A DNA stretch of 64,000 nucleotides from Alkalihalobacterium elongatum (lineage in GTDB: Bacteria; Bacillota; Bacilli; Bacillales; Bacillaceae_F): contig NZ_WMKZ01000005.1 in NCBI RefSeq assembly GCF_019024285.1, positions 94,773 to 158,772 on the forward strand. The letters run 5' to 3'. Both the position numbers and the translations under genes were made by a program. Under the pieces are notes generated by a model. That model ran no database searches and was not told the DNA's origin. It saw only the letters and a list, made by a program, of their open reading frames with translations. Below are positions 36,483 through 46,720 of the stretch, piece after piece (position 1 is the stretch's first letter; each line of letters opens with the position of its first letter).

Positions 36483-36640
36483 AAAAAAAACCTTTCCGAT
36501 AAGGGAAAGGTTTTTTTAAAACGCCTCCACTTATCTTTCAGAGCAATCGCTCTGCTGAAATTAGCACCTTTGTTTGTATGGCATACAAACCGGTTGCCGG
36601 GCGTCATTGGGTCAGTCCCTCAGCCTCTCGTGATAAGTTA
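36483..36640 (-). promoter_or_regulatory. SAM-I riboswitch (S-box) controlling hom
   Basis: On the minus strand: CTTATCACGAGAGGCTGAGG, GACTGACCC, GACGCCCGGCAACC, AAGGTGCTAA and TCTGAAAGATAAG, all hallmark S-box elements in order, followed by a terminator AAACCTTTCC/GGAAAGGTTT (36488-36513) and a T-run. High SAM would stabilise the aptamer and terminate before hom. Confidence 0.97.
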
Positions 36641-36678
36641 TATTTTTACAATGAATTTTTCGAATTTTAATAGTTATG

Positions 36679-36708
36679 ATTATAATGCGATTATTCTATT
36701 TTTGTCAA
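36679..36708 (-). promoter_or_regulatory. Sigma-A promoter of the hom riboswitch transcript
   Basis: Minus strand TTGACA (36708-36703), 18 bases, TATAAT (36684-36679). The start would be near 36672, about 35 bases ahead of the aptamer. It lies just after the aspS stop. Confidence 0.85.
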
Positions 36709-36715
36709 CTACAAA

Positions 36716-38509
36716 CTAAACTTGAATTTTCTTCTCTTCTTCTTTTTTAGGAACAACTGATAAATTTAGCTCACGTAATTGTGCATCACTAACTGAACTC
36801 GGTGCATTTGTTAACAAGCAACTAGCACTTGCAGTTTTCGGGAATGCGATTGTATCACGTAAGTTGTTTCTTCCTGCTAGAAGCATAACGAGACGATCTA
36901 ATCCTAATGCAATTCCTCCATGTGGTGGTGTACCATATTCAAAGGCATCTAAAAGGAAACCGAATTGCTCTCTAGCTTCTTCTTGTGAAAACCCAAGTGT
37001 AGCAAACATTTTTTCTTGTACGTCCCTTTGATAAATACGTTGAGATCCTCCACCAAGCTCATAGCCGTTTAAAACAAGGTCATAAGCTTCAGCTCGTACT
37101 TGACCTGGATCTGTACCAAGTAAATGTAAGTCTTCTGCTTTAGGACTAGTAAACGGATGGTGAAGAGCCACATAACGATCTGCATCTTCATCGAATTCAA
37201 CAAGCGGGAAGTCTACAACCCATAAGAAGTTATACTTAGACTTATCAATTAAGTCTAAATCTTTACCAAACTTCAAGCGTAGTGCTCCTAAGCTATCAAA
37301 CACAACTTGTTTTTTATCTGCAGCAAAGAATAATAAATCTCCTGGCTCTGCATTCATCGCTTCACGCATACCAATCGTTTCTTCTTCGCTTAAGAACTTC
37401 GCGATTGGTCCTTTAAGCTCGTTTTCTTCAACTTTAAGCCACGCTAAACCTTTTGCTCCGTAAATAGCTACAAAGTGCGCTAAATCATCAATTTCTTTAC
37501 GTGTAAGTTTTGTGGCAGCACCTTTAACGTTTAATCCCTTCACAATTCCACCATTTGCAATAGCATTGGCAAAAACTTTAAACTGTGAGTTTTTCATTAC
37601 ATCAGTTAGCTCAGACAGTTCCAAACCAAAGCGTGTGTCTGGCTTATCAGATCCATATCGGTTCATCGCTTCATCGTAAGTTAAGCGTTGGAATGGAGTT
37701 GTAATCTCAATTCCTTTTAATTCCTTCATGATTTTTGCCATCATGCTTTCCATCATTGCCAGTAAGTCTTCTTTATCCATAAATGATGTCTCAATATCGA
37801 CTTGAGTAAATTCAGGTTGGCGGTCTGCTCGTAAATCTTCATCACGGAAACAACGAACAATTTGATAGTAACGCTCAAACCCAGATACCATCAATAACTG
37901 TTTAAAGAGTTGTGGTGATTGTGGAAGTGCATAAAATTCTCCATGGTGTACTCGGCTAGGTACTAAGTAGTCACGTGCTCCTTCAGGTGTACTTTTCGTT
38001 AGCATTGGTGTTTCCATTTCTAAAAACTGTTCATTATCAAGAGTTTCGCGAATTAATTTTGTTGTTTGATGGCGTAGCTTAAAAATATTTTGCATATCAG
38101 GTCTACGTAAATCTAAATAACGATAACGTAAACGGACATCCTCTGATGCATCTGTATCTTCTTCAATTTGGAAAGGTAGCGGCTTTGAAGTATTTAAAAT
38201 AGTAATTTTATCGACATGTACCTCTACTTTTCCTGTTGGAATTTTTTCGTTAACAGTTTCAGCTTCACGCTTAACAACCATACCCTCTACATCTAACACA
38301 AACTCCCCGCGGACACGATCCGCAATCGCATGTGCTTCTGCTGACACTTCAGGATTAAATACAACTTGTACAATACCTGAACGGTCTCGTAAATCAATGA
38401 AAATAACTTGTCCAAGGTCGCGACGAGTCTGTACCCACCCTTTTAATTGTACTCTTTCACCAATTGTATTCTCTAAAATTTGGCCACAATGATGTGTTCT
38501 CCCTATCAT
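36716..38509 (-). CDS. aspS: Aspartyl-tRNA synthetase
   Basis: Class II synthetase charging tRNA-Asp. N-terminal OB-fold anticodon domain ([26 protein letters not shown]), motif 2 region [26 protein letters not shown], the bacterial GAD insertion (about 280-420), and motif 3 [22 protein letters not shown]. 597 residues. Lies two bases below hisS; both are served by the T-box upstream of hisS. Whether it is discriminating (Asp only) cannot be judged here. Confidence 0.97.
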   Translation of the reverse strand: MIGRTHHCGQILENTIGERVQLKGWVQTRRDLGQVIFIDLRDRSGIVQVVFNPEVSAEAHAIADRVRGEFVLDVEGMVVKREAETVNEKIPTGKVEVHVDKITILNTSKPLPFQIEEDTDASEDVRLRYRYLDLRRPDMQNIFKLRHQTTKLIRETLDNEQFLEMETPMLTKSTPEGARDYLVPSRVHHGEFYALPQSPQLFKQLLMVSGFERYYQIVRCFRDEDLRADRQPEFTQVDIETSFMDKEDLLAMMESMMAKIMKELKGIEITTPFQRLTYDEAMNRYGSDKPDTRFGLELSELTDVMKNSQFKVFANAIANGGIVKGLNVKGAATKLTRKEIDDLAHFVAIYGAKGLAWLKVEENELKGPIAKFLSEEETIGMREAMNAEPGDLLFFAADKKQVVFDSLGALRLKFGKDLDLIDKSKYNFLWVVDFPLVEFDEDADRYVALHHPFTSPKAEDLHLLGTDPGQVRAEAYDLVLNGYELGGGSQRIYQRDVQEKMFATLGFSQEEAREQFGFLLDAFEYGTPPHGGIALGLDRLVMLLAGRNNLRDTIAFPKTASASCLLTNAPSSVSDAQLRELNLSVVPKKEEEKKIQV

Positions 38510-38511
38510 CC

Positions 38512-39789
38512 TTACTCCTCCTTCAACTTGTCTTGCATGTATGTAATAAAATTATCGAGTGATACTTCGACTTGTTCTCCAGTGCTCATTTCTTTTACAT
38601 TAATTTTATTAGCTGCTAATTCATCTTCACCTAATACGGCTGTATACTTTGCTTCAAGGCGATCTGCTGCTTTAAACTGTGCTTTAATCTTCTTATCTAA
38701 ATAATCCTTTTCAGCAGACAGTCCAGCTTTACGTAATTCAAATAAAAGATTAGCACCCTTATCCTTTGCTTGGTCACCTAGAGCAACAAGGTAACAATCA
38801 ATCGTTTGTTCTACAGGGATGTCGATATTAGATGCTTTCAATGCCATAAGCAAACGCTCAATACTAAGGGCAAAGCCAATTCCAGGTGTTTCTGGACCAC
38901 CAATATCTTCAACGAGTCCATTATATCGGCCACCACCACATAAAGTCGTAATGGCTCCGAAGCCTTCTCCTTCAATCATGATTTCAAAGGCAGTATGGTT
39001 GTAATAATCCAATCCACGAACTAACGTCTGATCAACTACATATGCGATTCCCATTGCATCTAAATGTTGTTTTACTTTCTCAAAATAAGCTACTGACTCC
39101 TCATTTAAATACTCAAGAATCGAAGGAGCTGAAGTCATTAGCTCATGCTCTCTATCTTTTTTGCAATCTAAGATCCTTAATGGATTTTTCTCTAATCGTT
39201 GCTGACAGTCTGAACAAAATTCATTAATTCTTGGTTTAAAGTGGTTGATTAAAGCCTCACGGTGTGCAATACGACTTTCTGTGTCTCCAAGACTGTTGAT
39301 TACAAGCTTTAAGCCTGTTAGGCCCAATTCACGATAAAACTCCATTGCAAGCGCCATTACTTCTGCATCGATTGCAGGATCATTACTTCCTAACGCTTCG
39401 ACTCCAAATTGAACGAATTGACGCATTCTGCCTGATTGTGGTCGTTCATACCGGAACATAGGGCCAATATAATACAATTTAGTCGGTTGGCCAGGGTTAC
39501 CATATAATTTATTCTCAACGAACGCTCTTGTAACTGATGCTGTTCCTTCTGGTCTTAGCGTCAGACTACGGTCGCCTCGATCTTTAAATGTATAGGTTTC
39601 CTTTTGAACGATATCCGTTGTATCACCAACACCACGTTGAAAAAGTTCGCTATGTTCAAAAATAGGTGTACGAATTTCCTTATAATTATAACGACGGCAA
39701 ATATCTTGTGCCTTCGCTTCGACATATTGCCACAACTCTGAAGTTCCAGGCAATATGTCTTGTGTTCCTCTTGGAATATGTATACTCAT
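38512..39789 (-). CDS. hisS: Histidyl-tRNA synthetase
   Basis: Class II synthetase. Motif 1 region [27 protein letters not shown], motif 2 [19 protein letters not shown], histidine-specific [15 protein letters not shown] and motif 3 [15 protein letters not shown], and a C-terminal anticodon-binding domain. 425 residues. First gene of the hisS-aspS operon behind a T-box leader. Confidence 0.97.
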   Translation of the reverse strand: MSIHIPRGTQDILPGTSELWQYVEAKAQDICRRYNYKEIRTPIFEHSELFQRGVGDTTDIVQKETYTFKDRGDRSLTLRPEGTASVTRAFVENKLYGNPGQPTKLYYIGPMFRYERPQSGRMRQFVQFGVEALGSNDPAIDAEVMALAMEFYRELGLTGLKLVINSLGDTESRIAHREALINHFKPRINEFCSDCQQRLEKNPLRILDCKKDREHELMTSAPSILEYLNEESVAYFEKVKQHLDAMGIAYVVDQTLVRGLDYYNHTAFEIMIEGEGFGAITTLCGGGRYNGLVEDIGGPETPGIGFALSIERLLMALKASNIDIPVEQTIDCYLVALGDQAKDKGANLLFELRKAGLSAEKDYLDKKIKAQFKAADRLEAKYTAVLGEDELAANKINVKEMSTGEQVEVSLDNFITYMQDKLKEE

Positions 39790-39865
39790 TATGATCCTCC
39801 TGTAAAAAACATCTATTAAACTTTACTTTAGACTTCTTTAAGTATGAGCTAAGCTATTAAAAACA

Positions 39866-40140
39866 ACAAAAAACTCCCATCCCTGATCAAAAAACAATCA
39901 GGGACGAGAGTTATACCCGTGGTGCCACCCTTTTTGAAGCCTAAGCTTCCACTTTAAGCAGTTAACGCCTTGCTTACGTTCTTTCCTATTAACCATCCAT
40001 GGCTTTCAGAAAAAAACCTACGGAGTGTTCGTTCATCAAGGTCCATGTAGAAATGCTTACAGCCACGACATTTCCTCTCTTAACATGTGCCACCTTAACT
40101 ACTATTCTCCATCATCGGTTTGTTACGGTCTTTGCATTTG
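39866..40140 (-). promoter_or_regulatory. T-box leader of hisS-aspS
   Basis: Minus strand: AGAGAGGAAATG, GTGGCTGTAAG of the distal loop, the T-box core GGGTGGCACCACGGG (around 39915-39930), and a terminator ACTCTCGTCCCTGAT pairing with ATCAGGGATGGGAGT (39873-39911) with six T. A CAC histidine triplet at 40027-40025, after GAA, lies in the specifier region; GAT is also nearby, so His is favoured but not certain. Confidence 0.92.
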
Positions 40141-40146
40141 TTTTTT

Positions 40147-40175
40147 ATCATACGAATGTTTAACAAAGTTGTCAA
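40147..40175 (-). promoter_or_regulatory. Sigma-A promoter of hisS-aspS
   Basis: Minus strand TTGACA (40175-40170), 17 bases, TATGAT (40152-40147). Transcription would start at about 40140, ahead of the T-box. Confidence 0.88.
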
Positions 40176-40183
40176 TAACTTTA

Positions 40184-40360
40184 TTAGTTTCGGCCAAGCT
40201 TTTTCTTTAATTGCTTTACCTCTCTTAAAGACAGCCCAAATTCATCTGCTAATTCCATACTTGTACTGCTATGTTCCTTTTCCACAAAATCATGAAAATT
40301 CACATGAAATAGCTGGTGTTCATTTCTTCCGCTACCTTCTTGCTTCATACTTGTACGCAT
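40184..40360 (-). CDS. Small helix-turn-helix protein (YrzK-position)
   Basis: A 58-residue protein starting MRTSMKQEG at 40360 behind GGGAAGG. The C-terminal half, SMELADEFGLSLREVKQLKKKLGR, reads as a helix-turn-helix like sigma-70 region 4. Codon use is normal. It lies between dtd and the hisS promoter, where B. subtilis has the small gene yrzK. Function unknown; it may bind DNA, a sigma factor or RNA polymerase (inference). Confidence 0.65.
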   Translation of the reverse strand: MRTSMKQEGSGRNEHQLFHVNFHDFVEKEHSSTSMELADEFGLSLREVKQLKKKLGRN

Positions 40361-40443
40361 AGAATCTTCCTTCCCTAGTAACATCAAGAACTAGCATAAC
40401 CAAAAATGGAGCTTTTCTTTCAAGTTTGGGAAGAAAAACAATG

Positions 40444-40890
40444 TTAATTTTGTTTACTATCAATAATTAGGGTAACTGGACCATGATTAATGAGCTGTAC
40501 ATCCATCATCGCACCAAATACCCCTGTTTCTACTTGTATTCCTTTTTCACGTAGCGCCTCATTAAAGGTTTCATAAAGTGGAGCCGCAACATCTGGTTTA
40601 GCAGCTGCCATAAAGTTCGGTCTACGTCCTTTTCTACAGTCACCGTACAAAGTAAATTGTGATATCGATAAAATTTGTCCGCCTACATCCAATAAAGAAC
40701 GATTCAACTTTCCGTCTTCATCTTCAAAAATTCGGAGATTCGCAATTTTTTCAGTAACATATTGGACATCTTCAACTGTATCTTCGTGTGTAATGCCAAC
40801 GAGAAGCATCAAACCTGAGTTAATCTTTCCGACAACTTCTTCATTAACCTTCACAGAAGCTTCACTTACCCTTTGTAATACGACTTTCAT
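40444..40890 (-). CDS. dtd: D-aminoacyl-tRNA deacylase
   Basis: Removes D-amino acids and glycine wrongly attached to tRNA. Conserved [32 protein letters not shown] and the NHGPVT motif carrying the Gly-cisPro that rejects L-amino acids. ATG at 40890 gives 148 residues, the usual length. Lies 33 bases below relA. Confidence 0.95.
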   Translation of the reverse strand: MKVVLQRVSEASVKVNEEVVGKINSGLMLLVGITHEDTVEDVQYVTEKIANLRIFEDEDGKLNRSLLDVGGQILSISQFTLYGDCRKGRRPNFMAAAKPDVAAPLYETFNEALREKGIQVETGVFGAMMDVQLINHGPVTLIIDSKQN

Positions 40891-40923
40891 AATAACCCTC
40901 AAACTCCTATCATTACTGCACCT

Positions 40924-43110
40924 TTAATGCATAATTCTACGTACCGAATAAATATGAGGTAATTGCTTTATTTTTTCTACGACTTTGTGTAGATGGTCTA
41001 CATTTTGTATTAATATCGTCATATGAATAGTTGCAACTTTATTGCGATGGTCTGAACGTCCTGAAACGGCATTTATGGTCGTCCTTGACTCAGTAACAGC
41101 ATGCAATACTTGGTTGAGAAGACCGTTGCGATCGAAGCCCGTTATTTCAATATCGACGTTGTAGTTTTTATTTTCTAAGTGATTGGCTTCCCATTCAACT
41201 TCTAGCAAACGAGTCTTAGCTTCTTCAGTTAATACATTAGGACAATCGGTGCGGTGAATCGATACTCCCCGTCCTTTTGTAATGTAGCCGATGATGTCAT
41301 CACCCGGTACAGGATTACAACATTTTGATAAACGAATAAGTAAATTATCGACACCTTTTACCGTCACACCTGTACTCGTTTTTTTCTTAGGGGCCAATGT
41401 TTGTATTTCAGCTACAGCTTGGGCAAGCGATCGTTCTTCCTGTTCCTGACCAAGCTCTTTTTTAAACTTCTCTGCTAAACGGTTTACAATCTGTTTTGGG
41501 CTCATACCACCGTAGCCAACAGCCGCAAACATGTCCTCTTCACCAGCAAAACTGAATTTTTGTGCAACTTCAGCAAGATTATCAGCAGTGATGACATCTT
41601 TAGGATCTAAGTCTAGCGCTTTAACTTCTCTTTCAATCACTTCTTTACCTTTAGTGACGTTTTCTTCTCTGCGTTCCTTTTTAAACCACTGTCTAATTTT
41701 ATTTTTTGCATGCGAACTTTGTGTAATTTTAATCCAATCTTGACTAGGGCCATAAGAATGTTTCGACGTCATTATTTCAATGATGTCACCAGTCTTTAGT
41801 TCATGGTCGAGCGGAACCATCTTACCATTAACCTTAGCCCCAATACAGCGGTTACCTATTTCTGAATGGATACGGTAGGCAAAATCTAAAGGCACTGATC
41901 CTCTAGGAAGTTCAATCACATCACCTTTTGGTGTGAAGACAAAAACCATATCTGAGAATAAATCAATCTTAAGTGATTCCATAAATTCTTGAGCATCTTG
42001 GGAATCATTTTGGAATTCAATAATCTCTCGAAACCATGTTAATTTAGTTTCTAATGATTCATCATCATTTCCTACGTGTGTTCCTTCTTTATAAGCCCAG
42101 TGAGCAGCAACCCCAAATTCTGCAATCCGGTGCATTTCCTCTGAACGAATTTGTACTTCTAATGGATCGCCATTTGGACCAAGTACAGTCGTGTGTAAAG
42201 ACTGATACATATTTGCTTTTGGCATAGCAATATAGTCTTTAAACCGTCCTGGCATCGGCTTCCAACACGTATGAATTACACCAAGAACTGCGTAACAATC
42301 TTTAATATTCTTTACTATGATCCGAACAGCTAACAAATCATATATTTCATTGAATTGTTTATTTTGAAGAGCCATCTTTCGATAAATACTATAAATGTGT
42401 TTCGGTCTACCAGAAATATCAGCGGATACATTAATATCATTTAAATTGGCTCTTATTCGATTTACTACTTCGTCAACATATTGCTCACGCTCTGCGCGTT
42501 TCTTCTTCATTAAGTTTACAATTCTATAATATTGCTGCGGGTCTAAATAGCGAAGGGCTGTATCTTCCAACTCCCACTTAATCGTTGAAATCCCTAAACG
42601 ATGGGCTAATGGAGCAAAAATCTCTAATGTTTCATTAGAAATACGACGTTGTTTTTCTGGCGGTAAATGTTTCAATGTTCTCATGTTATGAAGACGATCA
42701 GCTAATTTAATGAGGATCACTCGAATATCTTTTGCCATCGCTACAAACATTTTTCGATGATTTTCTGCTTGTTGCTCTTCTTTAGACTTATATTTAATTT
42801 TCCCAAGCTTCGTAACGCCGTCTACAAGCATTGCGACTTCACTGTTAAAAGCTTCTTTTAACTCATCAATAGTCACATCTGTATCTTCAACGACATCATG
42901 AAGAAAAGCGGCAGCAATCGTATCAGGGTCCATCCCTAATTCAACTAAAATTCCAGCAACTTGTATAGGGTGATGAATATATGGCTCACCCGATTTTCTG
43001 TACTGCTCACTATGCGCTTCTTCAGCGTATGCATATGCTTTTTTTATAAACACCATATCTTTTTCTGAAAGATATCGTTCTGCTTTTTCGAATAATTGAT
43101 CTATCGTCAT
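40924..43110 (-). CDS. relA: (p)ppGpp synthetase/hydrolase Rel
   Basis: Bifunctional stringent-response enzyme working at the ribosome. HD hydrolase domain ([24 protein letters not shown]), synthetase domain ([38 protein letters not shown]), TGS ([31 protein letters not shown]), a zinc-finger/helical part and a C-terminal ACT domain. 728 residues. AAGGTGAT precedes the ATG. Both catalytic domains keep their key residues, so it should both make and degrade the alarmone. Confidence 0.96.
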   Translation of the reverse strand: MTIDQLFEKAERYLSEKDMVFIKKAYAYAEEAHSEQYRKSGEPYIHHPIQVAGILVELGMDPDTIAAAFLHDVVEDTDVTIDELKEAFNSEVAMLVDGVTKLGKIKYKSKEEQQAENHRKMFVAMAKDIRVILIKLADRLHNMRTLKHLPPEKQRRISNETLEIFAPLAHRLGISTIKWELEDTALRYLDPQQYYRIVNLMKKKRAEREQYVDEVVNRIRANLNDINVSADISGRPKHIYSIYRKMALQNKQFNEIYDLLAVRIIVKNIKDCYAVLGVIHTCWKPMPGRFKDYIAMPKANMYQSLHTTVLGPNGDPLEVQIRSEEMHRIAEFGVAAHWAYKEGTHVGNDDESLETKLTWFREIIEFQNDSQDAQEFMESLKIDLFSDMVFVFTPKGDVIELPRGSVPLDFAYRIHSEIGNRCIGAKVNGKMVPLDHELKTGDIIEIMTSKHSYGPSQDWIKITQSSHAKNKIRQWFKKERREENVTKGKEVIEREVKALDLDPKDVITADNLAEVAQKFSFAGEEDMFAAVGYGGMSPKQIVNRLAEKFKKELGQEQEERSLAQAVAEIQTLAPKKKTSTGVTVKGVDNLLIRLSKCCNPVPGDDIIGYITKGRGVSIHRTDCPNVLTEEAKTRLLEVEWEANHLENKNYNVDIEITGFDRNGLLNQVLHAVTESRTTINAVSGRSDHRNKVATIHMTILIQNVDHLHKVVEKIKQLPHIYSVRRIMH

Positions 43111-43165
43111 GGAATCACCTTTTTATCCCTACATAATTGGTCCCATTTTTTCTATATTTCTTTAT

Positions 43166-43194
43166 ATTATCATTAAGTAGCCTATATGTGTAAA
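43166..43194 (-). promoter_or_regulatory. Likely sigma-A promoter of relA
   Basis: Minus strand TTTACA (43194-43189), 17 bases, GATAAT (43171-43166), about 55 bases ahead of the relA start. apt ends at its own terminator further upstream, so a promoter is needed here. Confidence 0.6.
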
Positions 43195-43386
43195 GATAAA
43201 ATACGAAAAATGTCGAACTCCATTTATATTTTTGACGAGAATTAGGAAATATAGCCCTGAATTAAGAAAAGTTTGCAGTAATCTCACATGAATAAACTTT
43301 GAAAGCCAAAATTGTGTCTTGTTTTGGGAGGCGTTTGATGAATTTATTGGGTATTAATCCTATAGCACCCAAAACTAGACATCAAA
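43195..43386. other. Intergenic region between apt terminator and relA promoter
   Basis: AT-rich. TTTTGGG near 43321 and CCCAAAA near 43367 form inverted arms about 40 bases apart, like the elements at 26787 and 50615, though the inner sequence differs. No gene is seen. Confidence 0.4.
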
Positions 43387-43426
43387 ATAAAAACAGACTG
43401 ACTCAAAAGTTGAGCCAGTCTGTTTT
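43387..43426 (-). terminator. Terminator of recJ-apt
   Basis: CAGACTG, one mismatch, CTCAA pairs with TTGAG and CAGTCTG around a three-base loop. The minus strand continues TTTTTATTTTG, four bases past the apt stop. Confidence 0.88.
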
Positions 43427-43429
43427 AGA

Positions 43430-43942
43430 TTAATATTGCGTTAATGTGTATACATCGTAATTCTTTAGCTTGTTTCTTCCATCCAAGTAAGTTAGCTCGA
43501 TTAAGAATGCAATTCCAACGACTACTCCACCTAATTGTTCAACCATATTGATCGTTGCCTCAATCGTTCCTCCAGTTGCAAGAAGATCATCAGCAATCAC
43601 AACTCGTTGACCTTTTTGAATGGAATCTTTATGAATCGTTAAACTATCATTTCCATATTCTAGGCCATAGTCCACAGAAATTACTTCACGAGGAAGCTTT
43701 CCTTTTTTACGAACAGGAACAAAGCCTTTTTCTAATTCGAAAGCAATTGGACAACCTACAACAAAGCCACGTGCTTCTGGTCCGACAATAACATCTGCGT
43801 TTTTTTCACGAGCATAATTCGCTAATTCTTCAATCGCTTTTTTATATGCTTGTCCATCTTGCATTAAAGTTGTAATGTCCTTAAATCGAATACCCTCTTT
43901 TGGGTAATCCTCAACAATCGTTATATACTGTTTAAAATCCAT
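43430..43942 (-). CDS. apt: Adenine phosphoribosyltransferase
   Basis: Makes AMP from adenine and PRPP in purine salvage. The PRPP loop is [16 protein letters not shown], with [18 protein letters not shown] and [11 protein letters not shown] upstream. 170 residues, as in B. subtilis. It lies three bases below recJ, the standard order, and precedes relA. Confidence 0.97.
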   Translation of the reverse strand: MDFKQYITIVEDYPKEGIRFKDITTLMQDGQAYKKAIEELANYAREKNADVIVGPEARGFVVGCPIAFELEKGFVPVRKKGKLPREVISVDYGLEYGNDSLTIHKDSIQKGQRVVIADDLLATGGTIEATINMVEQLGGVVVGIAFLIELTYLDGRNKLKNYDVYTLTQY

Positions 43943-43945
43943 CTC

Positions 43946-46297
43946 TTACACCGTCTCCTTAACTTTTCTTACCTGGTCTATTGCTTGATCGAACCAGAGC
44001 TTCAACTCATAATAAGAGGAATATAAAAACTGCTGCTCTAGCTTCGACTGCTCTGTCATTCGCTGATACGTCTCAGATTCGTCGAGTCCTTTTTTTGAAG
44101 GGGTAGGATGCAGGCTAATAATACCATTGTTTATTGTAACAAAATCTAATTCAAAAAACACCTGTGTCATAAAATCTACCGTATTTTTAGACCAGCCTTT
44201 ATGTGTGGCGAGTTGTTGACCATAGCGTTTAATATCAAAGGATCCTTTTTTCGATAAAAAAGCATAATACCATTTAAAGTGTTCCCGTTTTGGCAGTGTT
44301 GAAAAATAGTGTGAATCTTCTTGGTAAAACACCGAATAGATTCGTTCTGGACTTGTCGTTTCCTTCAGAAGTAATTGTTCTAATTGCTTAGTTGAACTTG
44401 GTAAATCTAACAATACGATATATTTATTAGCTATATTTATCTCATCTGTTTCAATATAACAAACTTCTTCATTTAAAGTTTCTAAACCTAGCTTATCCAT
44501 CGTTGTCGATTGAAATGCAATTAATTTCCGTTTTTGTTTTGGTAAAGACTCGATATTCTCTACTATTTTTTTTGCATTTCGCCAATCAAATAGCTGCCAT
44601 TCCTTCACTTGAACATCTTCAATAAACAGCTGTGGCTTACAATGCCCATTCCATTCATTGACCGAGATCGTTCCAACAGCAGAGACTTTAGCGGCAGGGT
44701 TTATTTCTGGATGAATGTGTCCTAGTTGAAAACCAATCCCATCCAATGTTGTACCATCCTGTTCAAAGAGAACCTTTAAATGATTTTCATCGCTTCCTAT
44801 TCTTCGCATTTGTGCGATATTAACATCGTCAATCATCACTTTAGGAATTGGATTACTCACACCATAAGGAGAAAGCTCATCCAATTGATTGATGACATCC
44901 AATGTAATCTCATCTAGTTTTGCAACGAGATCAACCTTCGTTATTGGAACAAAGTCCTCTTCTGTGAGCAGTTCACCCGCTTGTTTATTTAACCGTGTTC
45001 TTAACTCTTCAATATGCTCTATTTGCATAGTAAGTCCAGCTGCCATCGGGTGGCCACCAAAATGCGGAAGGATATCTCGACTTTCTGATAAATTTACAAA
45101 CATATCGAAGCCTTCAATACTTCTTGCAGAGCCTTTTGCAACCCCTTTTTCTGTATCGATACTTAGTACGATCGTCGGGCGATAAAACTTTTCTACTAGT
45201 CTAGAGGCTACAATCCCAATGACTCCTGGATTCCAGCCTTCTTTTCCAACAATTAAAACGTGATTTTCAGAAGGTGGATACATTGCTTCTACTTGAGCAA
45301 TTGCCTCTTTTGCCATTTCATCAACGATGGCCTTTCTCTCTTTATTTAGCTGATCAATTTCTTCAGCAATAACTTTTCCAGTCATTTCATCATCTGTTGT
45401 CATAAGCTCTACTGCAGGATCGGCTGAATCGAGTCGACCAGCGGCGTTAATACGCGGACCTATTGCAAAACCTACATGTTCAGCATTCATCACCTGTGTA
45501 TCAATACCAGCTATTTTTTTTAGCGCTTTTAAACCTGGCTTTGTTGTTCTCTGTAACGCCTCAATTCCCCTTTTTGCAAGAAGCCTATTTTCATCTACTA
45601 GCGGCACAAGGTCAGCGATCGTTCCTATCGCAACAATATCTAACAAATGAGTGGGCACTTCTTCTAGCAGCGCATGTGCTAGTTTAAATGCAACCCCTAC
45701 TCCTGCCAAACCTTTAAACGGGTATGTACACCCTGGCTTTTTAGGATTTACAATTGCGTAAGCATCAGGTAATAAGGGCGGAGCTTCGTGGTGATCCGTA
45801 ATAATTAAGTCAATCTCAATCTCCTTTGCCACCTCTGCTTCATGAACAGCAGAAATCCCAGTGTCAACGGTAATAATTAAGTCATAACCATCTAGCTTAG
45901 CCTGGCGAAATGCTGCCTCATTTGGACCATATCCTTCAGTAAAACGATTCGGAATGTAATAATTAAAATTGGCTCCTAGCTCCCGCATCAAATAAATCAT
46001 AACGGATGTACTACTGACACCATCAGCATCATAGTCACCAAAGATTAAGATCTTTTCGTTTTTTTCGATCGCAAGTTTAATTCGTTCAACGGCTTCTCTC
46101 ATCCCATCTAATAAGAAAGGATCATAAAAAGAAACTTCTTCTTTATATAAAAAACGTGATGCAGCCGCAGCAGTGTCAATTCCTCTTAACACGAGTAGCT
46201 TGGCTACAATTGGAGTTAAATTCAACTCTTGAATCAACAGATCCACTTTTTCTTGCTCTAGCTGTGCTAACTTCCATCTTTTCCTTGATTTAAGCAT
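43946..46297 (-). CDS. recJ: Single-strand DNA exonuclease RecJ
   Basis: 5'-3' single-strand DNA exonuclease for recombination and mismatch repair. DHH phosphoesterase motifs: ILIFGDYDADGVSSTSVMIY, TVDTGI, ITDHHEAPPLLPDAYAIVNPK, and the DHHA1 part FGGHPMAAGLTM. An OB fold follows and a C-terminal domain particular to Firmicutes RecJ (about 560-783). 783 residues. AAGGGGTG precedes the ATG. Confidence 0.95.
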   Translation of the reverse strand: MLKSRKRWKLAQLEQEKVDLLIQELNLTPIVAKLLVLRGIDTAAAASRFLYKEEVSFYDPFLLDGMREAVERIKLAIEKNEKILIFGDYDADGVSSTSVMIYLMRELGANFNYYIPNRFTEGYGPNEAAFRQAKLDGYDLIITVDTGISAVHEAEVAKEIEIDLIITDHHEAPPLLPDAYAIVNPKKPGCTYPFKGLAGVGVAFKLAHALLEEVPTHLLDIVAIGTIADLVPLVDENRLLAKRGIEALQRTTKPGLKALKKIAGIDTQVMNAEHVGFAIGPRINAAGRLDSADPAVELMTTDDEMTGKVIAEEIDQLNKERKAIVDEMAKEAIAQVEAMYPPSENHVLIVGKEGWNPGVIGIVASRLVEKFYRPTIVLSIDTEKGVAKGSARSIEGFDMFVNLSESRDILPHFGGHPMAAGLTMQIEHIEELRTRLNKQAGELLTEEDFVPITKVDLVAKLDEITLDVINQLDELSPYGVSNPIPKVMIDDVNIAQMRRIGSDENHLKVLFEQDGTTLDGIGFQLGHIHPEINPAAKVSAVGTISVNEWNGHCKPQLFIEDVQVKEWQLFDWRNAKKIVENIESLPKQKRKLIAFQSTTMDKLGLETLNEEVCYIETDEINIANKYIVLLDLPSSTKQLEQLLLKETTSPERIYSVFYQEDSHYFSTLPKREHFKWYYAFLSKKGSFDIKRYGQQLATHKGWSKNTVDFMTQVFFELDFVTINNGIISLHPTPSKKGLDESETYQRMTEQSKLEQQFLYSSYYELKLWFDQAIDQVRKVKETV

Positions 46298-46372
46298 AAA
46301 AAAACACCCCTTGACCTACCTATTATACAAGAGGGGTCATAGAGGGGCAATGAATAATAATCTGGTAGTTTT

Positions 46373-46720
46373 CTATTTATTAGCGTTATTTTTCCTTTGC
46401 TGCTGCTCTTCTTTTTTATTGTCTTCTTGCAGAGGCGCCCTTCCTTTTCCTTCTTTAGCTGCTTCATTATCATTAGCATTAGGGCCTTTGGTTTGTTTTA
46501 AACGTTTAATTTCTTGTTGGAGCTGATAAACTCTAACCATTCCTACCGCACCAACAATAATTCCACCCATTAACACAGAGCCGATAATGATTAGAATTAA
46601 TGGCCACTCAGCTGTCCCAAATAAATAGTTAACACGAACAGCCTCCACATTGATGACAGCAAAGATAGCAATAATGAGTGCAGCAATAATGCCTAAAATT
46701 AATCCCCACTGACCGCGCAA
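46373..46720 (-). CDS. lapA: LapA family membrane protein (DUF1049, YrvD)
   Basis: Two membrane helices (about 5-24 and 40-62) followed by a coiled, highly charged tail (QQEIKRLKQTK, then KKEEQQQRKNN) in the cytosol. In enterobacteria LapA works with LapB in regulating lipopolysaccharide synthesis; Gram-positive homologues have no known role. Start is TTG at 46720, directly next to the stop of the upstream transporter gene, with AGGAGG ahead. Confidence 0.88.
   Translation of the reverse strand: MRGQWGLILGIIAALIIAIFAVINVEAVRVNYLFGTAEWPLILIIIGSVLMGGIIVGAVGMVRVYQLQQEIKRLKQTKGPNANDNEAAKEGKGRAPLQEDNKKEEQQQRKNNANK

Noticed and set aside
40025..40362. Plus-strand frames across the hisS T-box
   Set aside because: They lie opposite the T-box, the hisS promoter and the small HTH gene and have no ribosome site.
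46298..46372. Terminator between lapA and recJ
   Set aside because: ACCCCT and AGGGGT can pair but the loop is long and no T-run follows on the minus strand, so lapA-recJ read-through is likely.
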